From contig CBHWBD010000194.1 in NCBI GenBank assembly GCA_966111775.1, forward strand, positions 1 to 9,763: DNA of 9,763 nucleotides, written 5' to 3'. The DNA is from Pelomonas sp966111775 (GTDB lineage Bacteria > Pseudomonadota > Gammaproteobacteria > Burkholderiales > Burkholderiaceae_C). Positions 1 to 7,092 of this stretch are shown here, one piece after another. Both the position numbers and the translations under genes were made by a program. Within the stretch, counting starts at the first letter, position 1; every line of letters starts with the position of its first letter. The notes below the pieces were generated by a model. That model ran no database searches, was not told the origin of the DNA, and saw only the letters and a list, made by a program, of their open reading frames with translations.

Positions 1-1
1 C

Positions 2-19
2 CCCGGCTCGTTCGCCGGG
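2..19 (-). terminator. Probable intrinsic terminator after leuB
   Basis: A perfect 6-bp inverted repeat, CCCGGC at 2-7 and GCCGGG at 14-19, encloses a 6-nt loop 27 nt downstream of the leuB stop codon. Read on the minus strand it is preceded by an AAA run, which often pairs with a following U tract in this kind of terminator. The U tract itself would lie beyond position 1 and cannot be seen. The hairpin is therefore seen directly, and its role as the end of the leu operon is inferred from its position. Confidence 0.5.
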
Positions 20-46
20 TTTGGAGGGGCGAGACGAGACGGAGCT

Positions 47-1141
47 TCAGCTCTTAATGGTTTTGGTGGTCGTGATGGCTTTGACGACAGCGTCGCCCAT
101 CTCGGTGGTCGTGACCTTCGAGGTGCCTTCACTCCAGATGTCGGCCGTGCGCAAGCCCTGGGCCAGCACCGACTGAACCGCGGCTTCGATACGAGCGGCG
201 GCTTCGGGCTGGTTGAGGGAGAAGTTGAGCATCATGGCGGCTGACAGGATTGTAGCCAGAGGATTGGCAATTCCCTTGCCTGCGATGTCCGGGGCGCTGC
301 CGTGGCTGGGTTCGTAGAGGCCCTTGTTGTTGGCGTCCAGCGAAGCGGACGGCAGCATGCCGATGGAGCCGGTCAGCATGGCGGCCTCGTCGGACAGGAT
401 GTCGCCGAACATATTGCCGGTCACGACGACGTCGAACTTCTTCGGCGCCTTGACGAGCTGCATGGCGGCGTTGTCCACGTACATATGGTCCAGCTCGACA
501 TCGGGGTACTGGGCGTGGACTTCGATGACGATGTCCTTCCAGAACTGCGAGGTCTCCAGCACATTGGCCTTGTCGACGCTGGTCAGGCGCTTGCCACGCT
601 TGCGGGCGGCCTGGAAGGCGACGTGGGCGATGCGCTCGATCTCGGGGCGCGAGTAGCGCATGGTGTCGAAGGCTTCGTCGGCGCCCGGGAAGTGGCCGTC
701 CACGGCCGTGCGACGGCCGCGCGGTTGGCCGAAGTAGATGTCGCCGGTCAGCTCGCGGATCAGCAGGATGTCGAGGCCCGCCACCAGTTCGGGCTTCAGC
801 GACGAGGCGTGCGTGAGCTGCTCGTAGCAGATGGCCGGGCGGAAATTGGCGAACAGGCCCAGGGCCTTGCGCAGGCCCAGGATGGCCTGCTCGGGGCGCA
901 GCGAGCGCTCGAGCTTGTCGTACTTCCAATCGCCAACGGCGCCGAACAGCACGGCGTCAGCCTCTTGCGCGAGCTTCAGCGTGGCCGGGGGCAGCGGGTG
1001 GCCGCTGGTCTCGTAGGCCTTGCCGCCGACATCGGCCCAATCCAGCTGCAGGGGCAGGTCCAGGGCCTTCAGCACCTTGACGGCCTCGGCCATGATCTCC
1101 GGGCCGATACCGTCGCCCGGCAGTACTGCAATCTTCTTCAT
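47..1141 (-). CDS. leuB: 3-isopropylmalate dehydrogenase LeuB
   Basis: This is the cytoplasmic NAD-dependent oxidative decarboxylase that turns (2R,3S)-3-isopropylmalate into 2-ketoisocaproate, the third committed step of leucine synthesis. It has 364 residues, normal for the family. GDGIGPE sits at residues 9-15, the substrate arginines at about R91, R101 and R129, and RELTGDIYFG at 129-138 with the catalytic Tyr136. The catalytic Lys191 is in SVDKANVLE, and the metal-binding aspartates are D223, D247 and D251 (VDN and NMFGDILSDE). The NAD-binding segment GSAPDIAGKGIANP spans 281-294. This pattern separates LeuB from isocitrate and tartrate dehydrogenases. Its ATG follows the leuD stop after a single nucleotide, so the two are almost certainly translationally coupled. 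It is the last gene of the operon, ahead of a hairpin at the window edge. The C-terminal tail is short and rich in Thr and Lys. Confidence 0.98.
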   Translation of the reverse strand: MKKIAVLPGDGIGPEIMAEAVKVLKALDLPLQLDWADVGGKAYETSGHPLPPATLKLAQEADAVLFGAVGDWKYDKLERSLRPEQAILGLRKALGLFANFRPAICYEQLTHASSLKPELVAGLDILLIRELTGDIYFGQPRGRRTAVDGHFPGADEAFDTMRYSRPEIERIAHVAFQAARKRGKRLTSVDKANVLETSQFWKDIVIEVHAQYPDVELDHMYVDNAAMQLVKAPKKFDVVVTGNMFGDILSDEAAMLTGSIGMLPSASLDANNKGLYEPSHGSAPDIAGKGIANPLATILSAAMMLNFSLNQPEAAARIEAAVQSVLAQGLRTADIWSEGTSKVTTTEMGDAVVKAITTTKTIKS

Positions 1142-1142
1142 C

Positions 1143-1790
1143 TCAAATCACTCGATTGTTGAGCCAGGGTTTGGCGGCAATGCGTTGCGCCTCGTAAGCG
1201 CGGATCTTGTCGGTGTGCTGCAGGGTCAGGCCGATCTCGTCGAGGCCGCCGATCAGACATTCCTTGCGGAAGGGCTCGATGTCGAAGGGCAACTCGGCGC
1301 CATCGGGCTTCACCACCACCTGGCGCGGCAGGTCGACGGCGAGCTGGTAGCCGGGGAAGGCATAGCACTCATCAAACAGGCGAGCGATGGCGCTCTCCGG
1401 CAGCACGATGGGCAGCAGCCCGTTCTTGAAGCAGTTGTTGAAGAAGATGTCGGCGAAGCTCGGCGCCAGGATGGCGCGAAAGCCGTACTGCTGCAGAGCC
1501 CAGGGCGCGTGCTCGCGGCTGGAGCCGCAGCCGAAGTTGCTGCGCGCGATCAGCACGCTGGCACCGGCATAGCGCGGCTGGTTCAACACGAAGTCAGGAT
1601 TGGGCTTGCGGCTTGCCGGGTCCTGGCCGGGCTCGCCATGGTCCAGATAGCGCCACTCATCAAACAGGTTGGGGCCGAAGCCCGAGCGCTTGATCGACTT
1701 CAGGAACTGCTTGGGAATGATGGCGTCGGTGTCGACGTTGTCGCGGTCCATGGGCACGACCAACCCTTTGTGGATGGTGAACTTGTCCAT
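1143..1790 (-). CDS. leuD: 3-isopropylmalate dehydratase small subunit LeuD
   Basis: LeuD is the small, swivel-domain subunit of isopropylmalate isomerase. With LeuC it forms the cytoplasmic heterodimer that converts 2-isopropylmalate to 3-isopropylmalate through a dehydrated intermediate. The 215 residues match the proteobacterial LeuD length. NVDTDAIIPKQFLK lies at residues 18-31, the following KRSGFG stretch is the substrate-recognition loop region, and the signature NFGCGSSREHAPWAL is at 85-99. The aconitase-type C-terminal swivel fold is supported by FNNCFKNGLLPI at 117-128. The start lies 1 nt after the leuC stop (TGA-C-ATG). No strong Shine-Dalgarno is visible, so translation probably depends on ribosomes finishing leuC. 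Some Burkholderiales carry a small entericidin gene between leuC and leuD, and here there is no room for one. Confidence 0.98.
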   Translation of the reverse strand: MDKFTIHKGLVVPMDRDNVDTDAIIPKQFLKSIKRSGFGPNLFDEWRYLDHGEPGQDPASRKPNPDFVLNQPRYAGASVLIARSNFGCGSSREHAPWALQQYGFRAILAPSFADIFFNNCFKNGLLPIVLPESAIARLFDECYAFPGYQLAVDLPRQVVVKPDGAELPFDIEPFRKECLIGGLDEIGLTLQHTDKIRAYEAQRIAAKPWLNNRVI

Positions 1791-1791
1791 G

Positions 1792-3204
1792 TCAGCTCAG
1801 GGTACGAACGTCAACGAAATGGCCGGTCATGGCCGCAGCAGCAGCCATCGCCGGGCTGACGAGGTGGGTGCGACCACCCGCGCCCTGGCGGCCTTCGAAG
1901 TTGCGGTTGCTGGTGGAAGCGCAGCGCTCGCCCGGCTCCAGCCGGTCGGCGTTCATGGCCAGGCACATGGAGCAGCCCGGCTCACGCCATTCGAAGCCCG
2001 CGGCCTTGAAGACCTGGTCCAGGCCTTCGGCTTCGGCTTGCGCCTTGACGAGGCCCGAGCCCGGCACGACCAGGGCCAGCTTGATGTTCTTGGCGACGCG
2101 GCCACCGACGCGCTTCACGACGGCCGCGGCCTCGCGCATGTCCTCGATGCGGCTGTTGGTACAGGAACCGATGAAGACCTTGTCGACATGGATGTCGTTG
2201 ATGGCCTTGTTGGGTTCGAGCGCCATATAGGTCAGCGCGCGCTCGATGGCACCGCGCTTGACGGCGTCACGCTCCTTGTCGGGATCGGGCACGCGGTCGT
2301 CGATGGCCAGCACCATCTCGGGCGAGGTGCCCCAGGTGACTTGCGGGCGGATCTGGGCGGCATCGATCTCGACGATCTTGTCGAAATGCGCGCCGGCGTC
2401 GGAATGCAGATTGCGCCAGTAGGCGACGGCCTGGTCCCACTCCACGCCCTGCGGCGAGAAGGGGCGGCCCTTGACGTAATTGATGGTCGTGTCGTCCACG
2501 CCGATCAGGCCGGCGCGGGCACCGGCTTCGATGGCCATGTTGCAGACGGTCATGCGACCTTCCATCGAGAGTGAGCGGATGGCCGCGCCTGCGAACTCGA
2601 TGGTGTAGCCGGTGCCGCCGGCCGTGCCGATCTTGCCGATGATGGCGAGAACGATGTCCTTGGCGCCGCAGCCGCGGGGCAATTGGCCCTCGACCTTGAC
2701 GAGCAGGTTCTTGGCCTTCTTGGCCGACAGCGTCTGCGTGGCCAGGACGTGCTCGACCTCGCTGGTGCCGATGCCGTGGGCCAGCGCACCGAAGGCGCCA
2801 TGCGTGGACGTGTGGCTGTCACCGCAAACGACGGTCATGCCGGGCAGCGTGGCGCCCTGCTCGGGGCCGATGACGTGAACGATGCCCTGGCGCTTGTCGT
2901 TCATCTTGAACTGCGTGATGCCGACGCGGTCGCAGTTGGCATCCAGGGTGTCGACCTGCAGCTTGGAGACCGGGTCGGCGATGCCGTGCGAGCGGTCCGT
3001 CGTCGGCACGTTGTGGTCGCTGACGGCCAGGTTGGCACTCAAGCGCCAGACCTTGCGGCCAGCCAGATCCAGGCCTTCGAAGGCCTGGGGACTGGTCACC
3101 TCATGGACGAGGTGGCGGTCGATATAGAGCAGCGCCGTGCCGTCGGGCTCGGTGTGCACGACATGCTCATCCCAGAGCTTGTCGTAAAGGGTTCTAGAGG
3201 TCAT
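1792..3204 (-). CDS. leuC: 3-isopropylmalate dehydratase large subunit LeuC
   Basis: LeuC is the [4Fe-4S]-containing large subunit of isopropylmalate isomerase, partner of LeuD. It has 470 residues, the length of the E. coli-type (not archaeal-type) enzyme. The cluster cysteines are visible as C348 in IGSCTNSR and C411/C414 in EPGCSMCLAMN. The active-site block GDSHTSTHGAFGALAHGIG spans 128-146, and SNRNFEGRQG is at 432-441. All motifs expected of an active enzyme are intact. The ATG overlaps the stop of the upstream LysR-type gene as ATGA and is preceded by a good purine-rich ribosome site (GAGAGAAG, about 2-9 nt upstream), so it can be both coupled and independently initiated. The gene is the first structural gene of the leuCDB block. 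Confidence 0.98.
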   Translation of the reverse strand: MTSRTLYDKLWDEHVVHTEPDGTALLYIDRHLVHEVTSPQAFEGLDLAGRKVWRLSANLAVSDHNVPTTDRSHGIADPVSKLQVDTLDANCDRVGITQFKMNDKRQGIVHVIGPEQGATLPGMTVVCGDSHTSTHGAFGALAHGIGTSEVEHVLATQTLSAKKAKNLLVKVEGQLPRGCGAKDIVLAIIGKIGTAGGTGYTIEFAGAAIRSLSMEGRMTVCNMAIEAGARAGLIGVDDTTINYVKGRPFSPQGVEWDQAVAYWRNLHSDAGAHFDKIVEIDAAQIRPQVTWGTSPEMVLAIDDRVPDPDKERDAVKRGAIERALTYMALEPNKAINDIHVDKVFIGSCTNSRIEDMREAAAVVKRVGGRVAKNIKLALVVPGSGLVKAQAEAEGLDQVFKAAGFEWREPGCSMCLAMNADRLEPGERCASTSNRNFEGRQGAGGRTHLVSPAMAAAAAMTGHFVDVRTLS

Positions 3205-4094
3205 TGCTTCTCTCGAGGAATCAGGGTGTCCACGAAGCGTTGCACCACGGTGGGCAAACGCTGCTGACGCAGCACACCCAATACATATTCGCGCTCCGCC
3301 CAGGGCTCTTCAAGGCGGATGCTGCGCACGCCGAAGACGCGGGTGAAGCGTTCCGCCGGCTGCTCGGGCAGCACGGCCACGCCCAGGCCTGCCTCGACGA
3401 GCTGGGCGATGGCGTCGAAGCCCCGCACCTGCCAGCGCGCGTTCAGCGTCTTGCCGCGGGCCGCAGCCTGTTCGCGCATCAGCTCCTGGGCGCTGGCGCC
3501 GGCATGCAGGCCGATGAGGTCATAGGCCAGCAGATCGTCGAAGGTGACTTCCTCGCGGGCACTCAGCGGGTGCTTGAGCGGCACGAGTGCCGCCAGGCGG
3601 CCGTGGCCGACCACCCAGGTCTGCAGGCGGTTGTCCACCAGCGGCGGCGTGAAGACGCCCACGTCTGCCCTGCCCTCGGCCACCGCGGCCTGCACCTCGG
3701 CGCTGGTCAAGTCTTCGAGGCTGATGCGGATCTGCGCATGCGCCTGCGAGAAGCCCACCAGATGAGGCGGCAGGGCCTCGGTGATGGCGCTGCTGTTGGC
3801 GGCAATGCGCAGATGGCCCTTGATGCCGCGCGAGAACTCCATGACCTCGGTTTCGAGGGCATAGAGGGAGGCGTGCAGCGAACGGATATGACGCACCAGC
3901 GCACGGCCGGCCTCGGTGGGTTCGACGCCCCGGGCGCGCCGCTCGAAGAGCTGCACGCCGAGGCGGCTTTCCAGGTCAGACAGGCGCTTGCTGGCGGCTG
4001 CCAGCGCCAGGTGTTCCTGGGCGGCACCGCGGGTGATCGAGCGGGTCTGCTCGATGGCCAGCACGAGATTGAGGGTGGTGAGGTCGTGGCGCAT
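3201..4094 (-). CDS. LysR-type regulator heading the leuCDB operon
   Basis: A 297-residue LysR-family transcription factor. The N-terminal winged helix-turn-helix covers about residues 5-62, with the recognisable run AAASKRLSDLESRLGVQLFER followed by the GVEPTEAGRAL wing. A long linker helix runs to about residue 90, and the periplasmic-binding-protein-like effector domain fills 94-295, with GADVG-like (GRADVGVF, 141-148) and AGLGVAVLPEQ (235-245) elements typical of the family. Its stop overlaps the leuC start (ATGA), so it is co-transcribed with leuCDB rather than divergent from its target, as many LysR genes are. That arrangement suggests it senses a leucine-pathway compound and also controls its own level, but effector and sign of control are inferred, not visible. 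A GGAG sequence lies 13 nt before the ATG, a rather long spacing. It is not obviously LeuO. Confidence 0.93.
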   Translation of the reverse strand: MRHDLTTLNLVLAIEQTRSITRGAAQEHLALAAASKRLSDLESRLGVQLFERRARGVEPTEAGRALVRHIRSLHASLYALETEVMEFSRGIKGHLRIAANSSAITEALPPHLVGFSQAHAQIRISLEDLTSAEVQAAVAEGRADVGVFTPPLVDNRLQTWVVGHGRLAALVPLKHPLSAREEVTFDDLLAYDLIGLHAGASAQELMREQAAARGKTLNARWQVRGFDAIAQLVEAGLGVAVLPEQPAERFTRVFGVRSIRLEEPWAEREYVLGVLRQQRLPTVVQRFVDTLIPREKQ

Positions 4095-4161
4095 GGTGAT
4101 CGTCTAACTCCAGCATAGCCTTCGTGAAGAACGCGATTCTGCGCCAATAACTGACTTCTGT

Positions 4162-4176
4162 TTCGTATTTTGCGAA
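4162..4176. promoter_or_regulatory. Candidate LysR-type operator (T-N11-A dyad)
   Basis: In the 84-nt leader upstream of the LysR gene lies TTCGTATTTTGCGAA. Its arms TTCG and CGAA are perfect inverted repeats around an A/T-rich 7-nt centre, and it contains a T at 4163 and an A at 4175 separated by 11 nt, the classic LysR-family box. The centre is about 75 nt upstream of the regulator's ATG and just beyond the stop of the preceding gene. A weaker dyad, CTTC-GT-GAAG, lies closer to the gene at 4120-4129 and could be a second half of an extended binding region. I see no convincing sigma-70 promoter to fix the geometry. Confidence 0.5.
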
Positions 4177-4178
4177 GC

Positions 4179-5513
4179 TCAGTGCGTCGCTTGGCCCGCC
4201 TTTTTCAGCAAGCCACGCAGGGCGTTGCGGCTGTGCGCACCGAAATGCCCCAGCAGCTCTGCAACCTGGCTCTGCAGGGCGTCGCGCTGGCCCTGCATGT
4301 CCCCGGCGAGCTCGGGACCGAGCCGGGCCTCATTGGCGGCAAAGTCGAAATTGGGGTCAGTGACAAATTTCGCCGGCGCGCCGACGACGACGGCCGCGTC
4401 GGTTGCCGGACCGGCGGCAAAGGCTTCGGCAGCGACGACGTCGCGCACATAGGCCACGCTCCAGGCCGGATAGCGCGCGTCGCGGGCCGCATCGCGTAGC
4501 GCCAACTCCAGCGGGCCGTCCTGCTGCTTGCGGGCCGCCTCGATGATCCAGCGCGTCTGGAACTGCTCCAGCACGAAATGGCGATTGCCCTGCAGCACGA
4601 CCAGACCCTGCCGGTCGGCCGGCGCGCCGACCTGGGCCTTGAAGTTGACCCACATCATGTGGCCCAGGGTCGCACCCGGCGCGGCGCTCGCGTGATAGGG
4701 CTGGGTCAGGTCTTCGACGTGATGCAAGGCCAGGCCGGCAAAGCGCCAGCCCCAGTAGGCGTGGCCGGTCTGCCAGGCCAGCACGGCCAGTGTGGCGTAC
4801 TGCTGCACGCGCAGCTCAGTGAAGGTGCGGGCGAAGCTCGGCGCCAGCGTGTTGAAGACGGCCCCCTGGTGGAAGAAGCCCATGTGGAAAGGCGCCTGCG
4901 AGCCGATGGACACGGCCGGGTTGCCGAAGGGCTGCTTGCCGAAGCCGTAGTCCGGGTGGCCGGGGTTGTCGTCGAAGAGATTGAGGTCGTGGCCGTAGTC
5001 GGGCTCGTCGCAGGCGGAAGCGAGCACGGCCAGCGGCACGACCGCTTCGCCAGGCTGCAGGGCCAGGAAGCGCTGCGTTGCACCCGCGCCGGGCTTGGTG
5101 GCCGTGACCAGGGTCGCGTCCATGGGCGCGCGCGAAGGCACGGTCTCGCGCGGGTCGGGTTGCAGATAGAGGGCGAGGCGGGACTGCGGCGACAGGCGCA
5201 GGGCCTGCAGGAAGGCCATGCGGCGGTCAGCGTCGCTGCGCCTGGCGTCGGCGACGAAGCGCAGCGCCTCCGGCCGCGGTGCGTGGTGGTTCAGATGCTC
5301 GCGCGCCCAGGCCTCCTGGGCGTCCAGCGTGAGCGCGATCGACCGCTCCTGGTCGCGCAGGAAATCGACCAGGGGCTCCGCCTTCACCGCCGCGGCGCCA
5401 GCGACCTCGGGCATGCGCTCGAAGGCGCGGTAGCACATGGGGGTGTGGTTGCCCCAGGCCTGCGCCAGCATGGGCAGCAGCAGGGGGAGCAGGAGAAGGA
5501 AGGACTTGCGCAT
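4179..5513 (-). CDS. Secreted phospholipase C/P1 nuclease-fold zinc hydrolase
   Basis: The 444-residue product starts with a clear signal peptide (MRKS, a Leu-rich core, then AQA) with predicted cleavage before W20. In zinc phospholipase C and S1/P1 nuclease the mature N-terminal Trp binds zinc, and here W20 is followed by H23. The core signature HxxxDxxxPxH is present as H264, D268, P272 and H274, and HxxxE as H312/E316, matching the remaining zinc-ligand pattern. Conserved-looking blocks EPDYGHDLNLF (170-180) and APFHMGFFHQ (207-216) lie between. At 444 residues it is much longer than classical PLC or P1 nuclease (about 250-290). Substrate, phospholipid or nucleic acid, cannot be told from sequence. 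I chose the start at 5513 because it places the signal peptide at the N-terminus; a longer frame to 5648 adds 45 Arg-rich residues. No Shine-Dalgarno is evident. It lies 84 nt upstream of the LysR gene, same strand, with no obvious functional link. Confidence 0.8.
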   Translation of the reverse strand: MRKSFLLLLPLLLPMLAQAWGNHTPMCYRAFERMPEVAGAAAVKAEPLVDFLRDQERSIALTLDAQEAWAREHLNHHAPRPEALRFVADARRSDADRRMAFLQALRLSPQSRLALYLQPDPRETVPSRAPMDATLVTATKPGAGATQRFLALQPGEAVVPLAVLASACDEPDYGHDLNLFDDNPGHPDYGFGKQPFGNPAVSIGSQAPFHMGFFHQGAVFNTLAPSFARTFTELRVQQYATLAVLAWQTGHAYWGWRFAGLALHHVEDLTQPYHASAAPGATLGHMMWVNFKAQVGAPADRQGLVVLQGNRHFVLEQFQTRWIIEAARKQQDGPLELALRDAARDARYPAWSVAYVRDVVAAEAFAAGPATDAAVVVGAPAKFVTDPNFDFAANEARLGPELAGDMQGQRDALQSQVAELLGHFGAHSRNALRGLLKKAGQATH

Positions 5514-5817
5514 CGGCAGGCGGCGTGAGAGGTGGCCGATTCTGGCGCGAGCCTGAGCAAAGCCTTGCGACCGAACTCGCGAAACGGCTTGTGGCCCCCT
5601 CGCCTCCCGGTGTGCCACGGGCCGGTCAGCCCAGCGCGGCACGCGCAAGTTTTGCTGCTGTGCAGGTTACGGGCGGGTACGGGTTCGCAGAAGCGGCGAT
5701 TCGGGAAGTGGCGCTTCGCGAACGTTCAAGCCGACCTGCCGCAAGCAGCTACATGAAAGCCCCGAGTGCCGCGCCGGTACAGGCTTCTAGGATGGGTCAT
5801 CTCACCCGGAGACCCTC
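5514..5817. promoter_or_regulatory. Divergent intergenic region with promoter-like elements
   Basis: These 304 nt separate the minus-strand PLC-like gene from the plus-strand YIP1 gene and should hold both promoters. Toward the plus strand there is a TAGGAT at 5788-5793 (four of six matches to a -10 box), but no good -35 box at the usual distance. GGAGA at 5808-5812, 5 nt before the ATG, is a good ribosome site. Toward the minus strand an AGAAT-containing -10-like sequence lies near 5539-5544, again without a clear -35. A 10-nt-spaced direct repeat of TACGGG (5668-5673, 5678-5683) and a hairpin (5683-5723) lie in the middle. No convincing gene is present. The promoter assignments are weak. 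Confidence 0.4.
5683..5723. repeat. Imperfect inverted repeat / stem-loop
   Basis: GTTCGC at 5683-5688 pairs with GCGAAC at 5718-5723, and AAGCG at 5691-5695 pairs with CGCTT at 5712-5716, leaving a small 2/1 internal loop and a 16-nt apical loop: 11 pairs in all. Its right arm overlaps two short palindromes, TTCGCGAA (5715-5722) and GAACGTTC (5720-5727). There is no following T run, so it is not a typical terminator. It sits about 95 nt before the YIP1 gene start and could be a protein-binding site or leader structure. Confidence 0.45.
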
Positions 5818-7062
5818 ATGAACCTGGTCCAACGCATCCAAGACATCCTGCTCAAGCCCAAGGACACCTGGCCGCAGATCGCCCAGGAGGCCGCCACGAC
5901 GCAGTCGCTGTACAAGGAATGGCTGCTGATCCTGGCGGCGATTCCGGCCGTGGCCGGCTTCATCGGCATGTCGGTCGTGGGCTTGGGCGGCTTCGGCTTC
6001 AGCTACCGCGTGCCCTTCGCCAGCGGCCTGGTGCACATGGTGCTGGGCTATGCGATGTCGCTGGGCATGGTCTATCTGCTGTCGCTGCTGGTGAACGCGC
6101 TGGCCCCCACCTTCGGCGGCACGCCGGACCCGCTGGCAGCGCTGAAGCTGGTGGCCTATGGCTGCACGGCCGGTTTCGTCGGCGGCGTGTTTCAGCTGCT
6201 GCCCTCGCTGGGCCTGCTGGGCCTGCTGGCCGGCCTCTATTCCATCTACCTCATCTACCTCGGGCTGCCGGTGCTGATGCGCAACCCGCCGGAGAAGTCA
6301 GCCGGCTACACGGCCGTCATTGTCGTGGCCGGCATCGTGGCAGGGCTGGTGGTGGGGGCGGTGACCGGGGCGGTGCTGGGCGCTTCGCATCGCTTGAGCA
6401 GTTGGGGCGGCGGACAGCCCGACGGCGGCTCGGTGACCGTCCACGCCCCGGGCGGTGATGTCACCCTCGACACCAGCAAGATGGAAGCGGCCGCCAAGCG
6501 CATGGAGGCCCTGGGCAAGAAGATGGAAGAGGCGCAGGCCAAGGGCGACAGTGCCGCCACGGGCAAGGCCCTGAGCGAGATGATGGGCGCGATGACCGGC
6601 GCCGCCGGTGGCGGCAAGCCCATGCCGGCGGCCGACCTCAAGGCCCTGCTGCCCGACAACATCGGCGACTTCAAGCGCACCAGCGTGGAAGCCCAGAGCG
6701 GCGGCGCCATGGGCATCAACTCGTCCTCTGCCAAGGCCCGCTACGGCAATGGCGACAAGTCCATCGCCCTGGACATCACCGACATGGGCAGCCTCGCCGG
6801 CATGGCCAGCCTGGCCGGCTGGGCCAATATGACGCTCGACAAGGAGGCCGATGGCCGCGTCGAGCGCGTGTTCAAGCAGGGCGACCGCACGGTGCGCGAG
6901 GAGTATCGAAAGGATGGCTCCCACGCCGAAATGACGGTGTTGCTGCCCAACGGCGTCATCGTCGAGGCCAAGGGCGATCAGGTCGGCATCGAGCAGTTGC
7001 GCAGCGTCATCGGCGGTGTCGACCTCAACAAGCTGGCCAGCACGCCGCGCCAGGCCGGCTGA
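5818..7062 (+). CDS. YIP1-family membrane protein with C-terminal extension
   Basis: A 414-residue inner-membrane protein. The N-terminal about 190 residues look like a Yip1 domain: an amphipathic start (MNLVQRIQDILLKPKDTWP, the typical 'P..TW' entry of bacterial Yip1 proteins) and hydrophobic segments near 35-56, 70-95, 106-125, 128-154 and 165-188. The linker is Gly/Ser-rich. Residues about 218-260 are Lys/Glu/Ala-rich with many Met and likely helical or coiled. Residues about 272-404 form a soluble domain of probable mixed alpha/beta type, starting LKALLPDNIGDFKRTSVE, that I do not recognise. Bacterial Yip1 proteins are poorly understood, so I assign no function. Start choice is supported by GGAGA 5 nt upstream of the ATG. 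The next gene follows after 30 nt and may be co-transcribed. Confidence 0.85.
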   Translation: MNLVQRIQDILLKPKDTWPQIAQEAATTQSLYKEWLLILAAIPAVAGFIGMSVVGLGGFGFSYRVPFASGLVHMVLGYAMSLGMVYLLSLLVNALAPTFGGTPDPLAALKLVAYGCTAGFVGGVFQLLPSLGLLGLLAGLYSIYLIYLGLPVLMRNPPEKSAGYTAVIVVAGIVAGLVVGAVTGAVLGASHRLSSWGGGQPDGGSVTVHAPGGDVTLDTSKMEAAAKRMEALGKKMEEAQAKGDSAATGKALSEMMGAMTGAAGGGKPMPAADLKALLPDNIGDFKRTSVEAQSGGAMGINSSSAKARYGNGDKSIALDITDMGSLAGMASLAGWANMTLDKEADGRVERVFKQGDRTVREEYRKDGSHAEMTVLLPNGVIVEAKGDQVGIEQLRSVIGGVDLNKLASTPRQAG

Positions 7063-7085
7063 GCGCGGCCCGGCCCTCAGCCCGG
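7055..7085 (+). other. Hairpin over the YIP1-family gene stop codon
   Basis: CCGGCTGAG at 7055-7063, which contains the TGA stop, can pair with CTCAGCCCGG at 7076-7085, giving nine pairs with one bulged C and a 12-nt GC-only loop. No T tract follows, so it is a poor intrinsic terminator. It fills most of the 30-nt gap before the next gene and could slow or reduce read-through, or protect the upstream mRNA end. The effect is inferred; in GC-rich DNA some such pairings arise by chance. Confidence 0.3.
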
Positions 7086-7092
7086 TGCGGCG

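Noticed and set aside
285..300. Possible GSAPDIAGK variation suggesting LeuB might be a tartrate or isocitrate dehydrogenase.
   Set aside because: All LeuB-type motifs are intact and it sits directly after leuC and leuD, so leucine synthesis is the only sensible assignment.
302..1162. Long open frames opposite leuB, with similar ones opposite leuC, the LysR-type gene, the PLC-like gene and the YIP1-family gene.
   Set aside because: These are antisense shadows caused by GC-rich codon bias; their products are Gly/Ala/Arg/Val-rich with no domain, while the opposite strand encodes well-conserved enzymes.
5514..5648. Extension of the PLC-like protein by 45 residues to an upstream ATG at 5648.
   Set aside because: It would bury a textbook signal peptide behind an Arg-rich segment; the start at 5513 places the signal peptide at the N-terminus.
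5638..5655. A possible sigma-54 promoter (CGGCAC ... TTTGCT).
   Set aside because: The GG and GC elements are 14 nt apart instead of the required 10, so the spacing is wrong.
5525..5821. A 98-codon plus-strand frame (GTG start) that fills the divergent intergenic region and ends as ATGA on the YIP1-family gene start.
   Set aside because: The ATGA junction is suggestive, but codon third positions are much less G/C-rich than in the neighbouring genes, rare codons such as AGA and AGG occur, there is no ribosome site, and the product is a low-complexity Arg/Ala/Ser/Pro mix with no recognisable domain.
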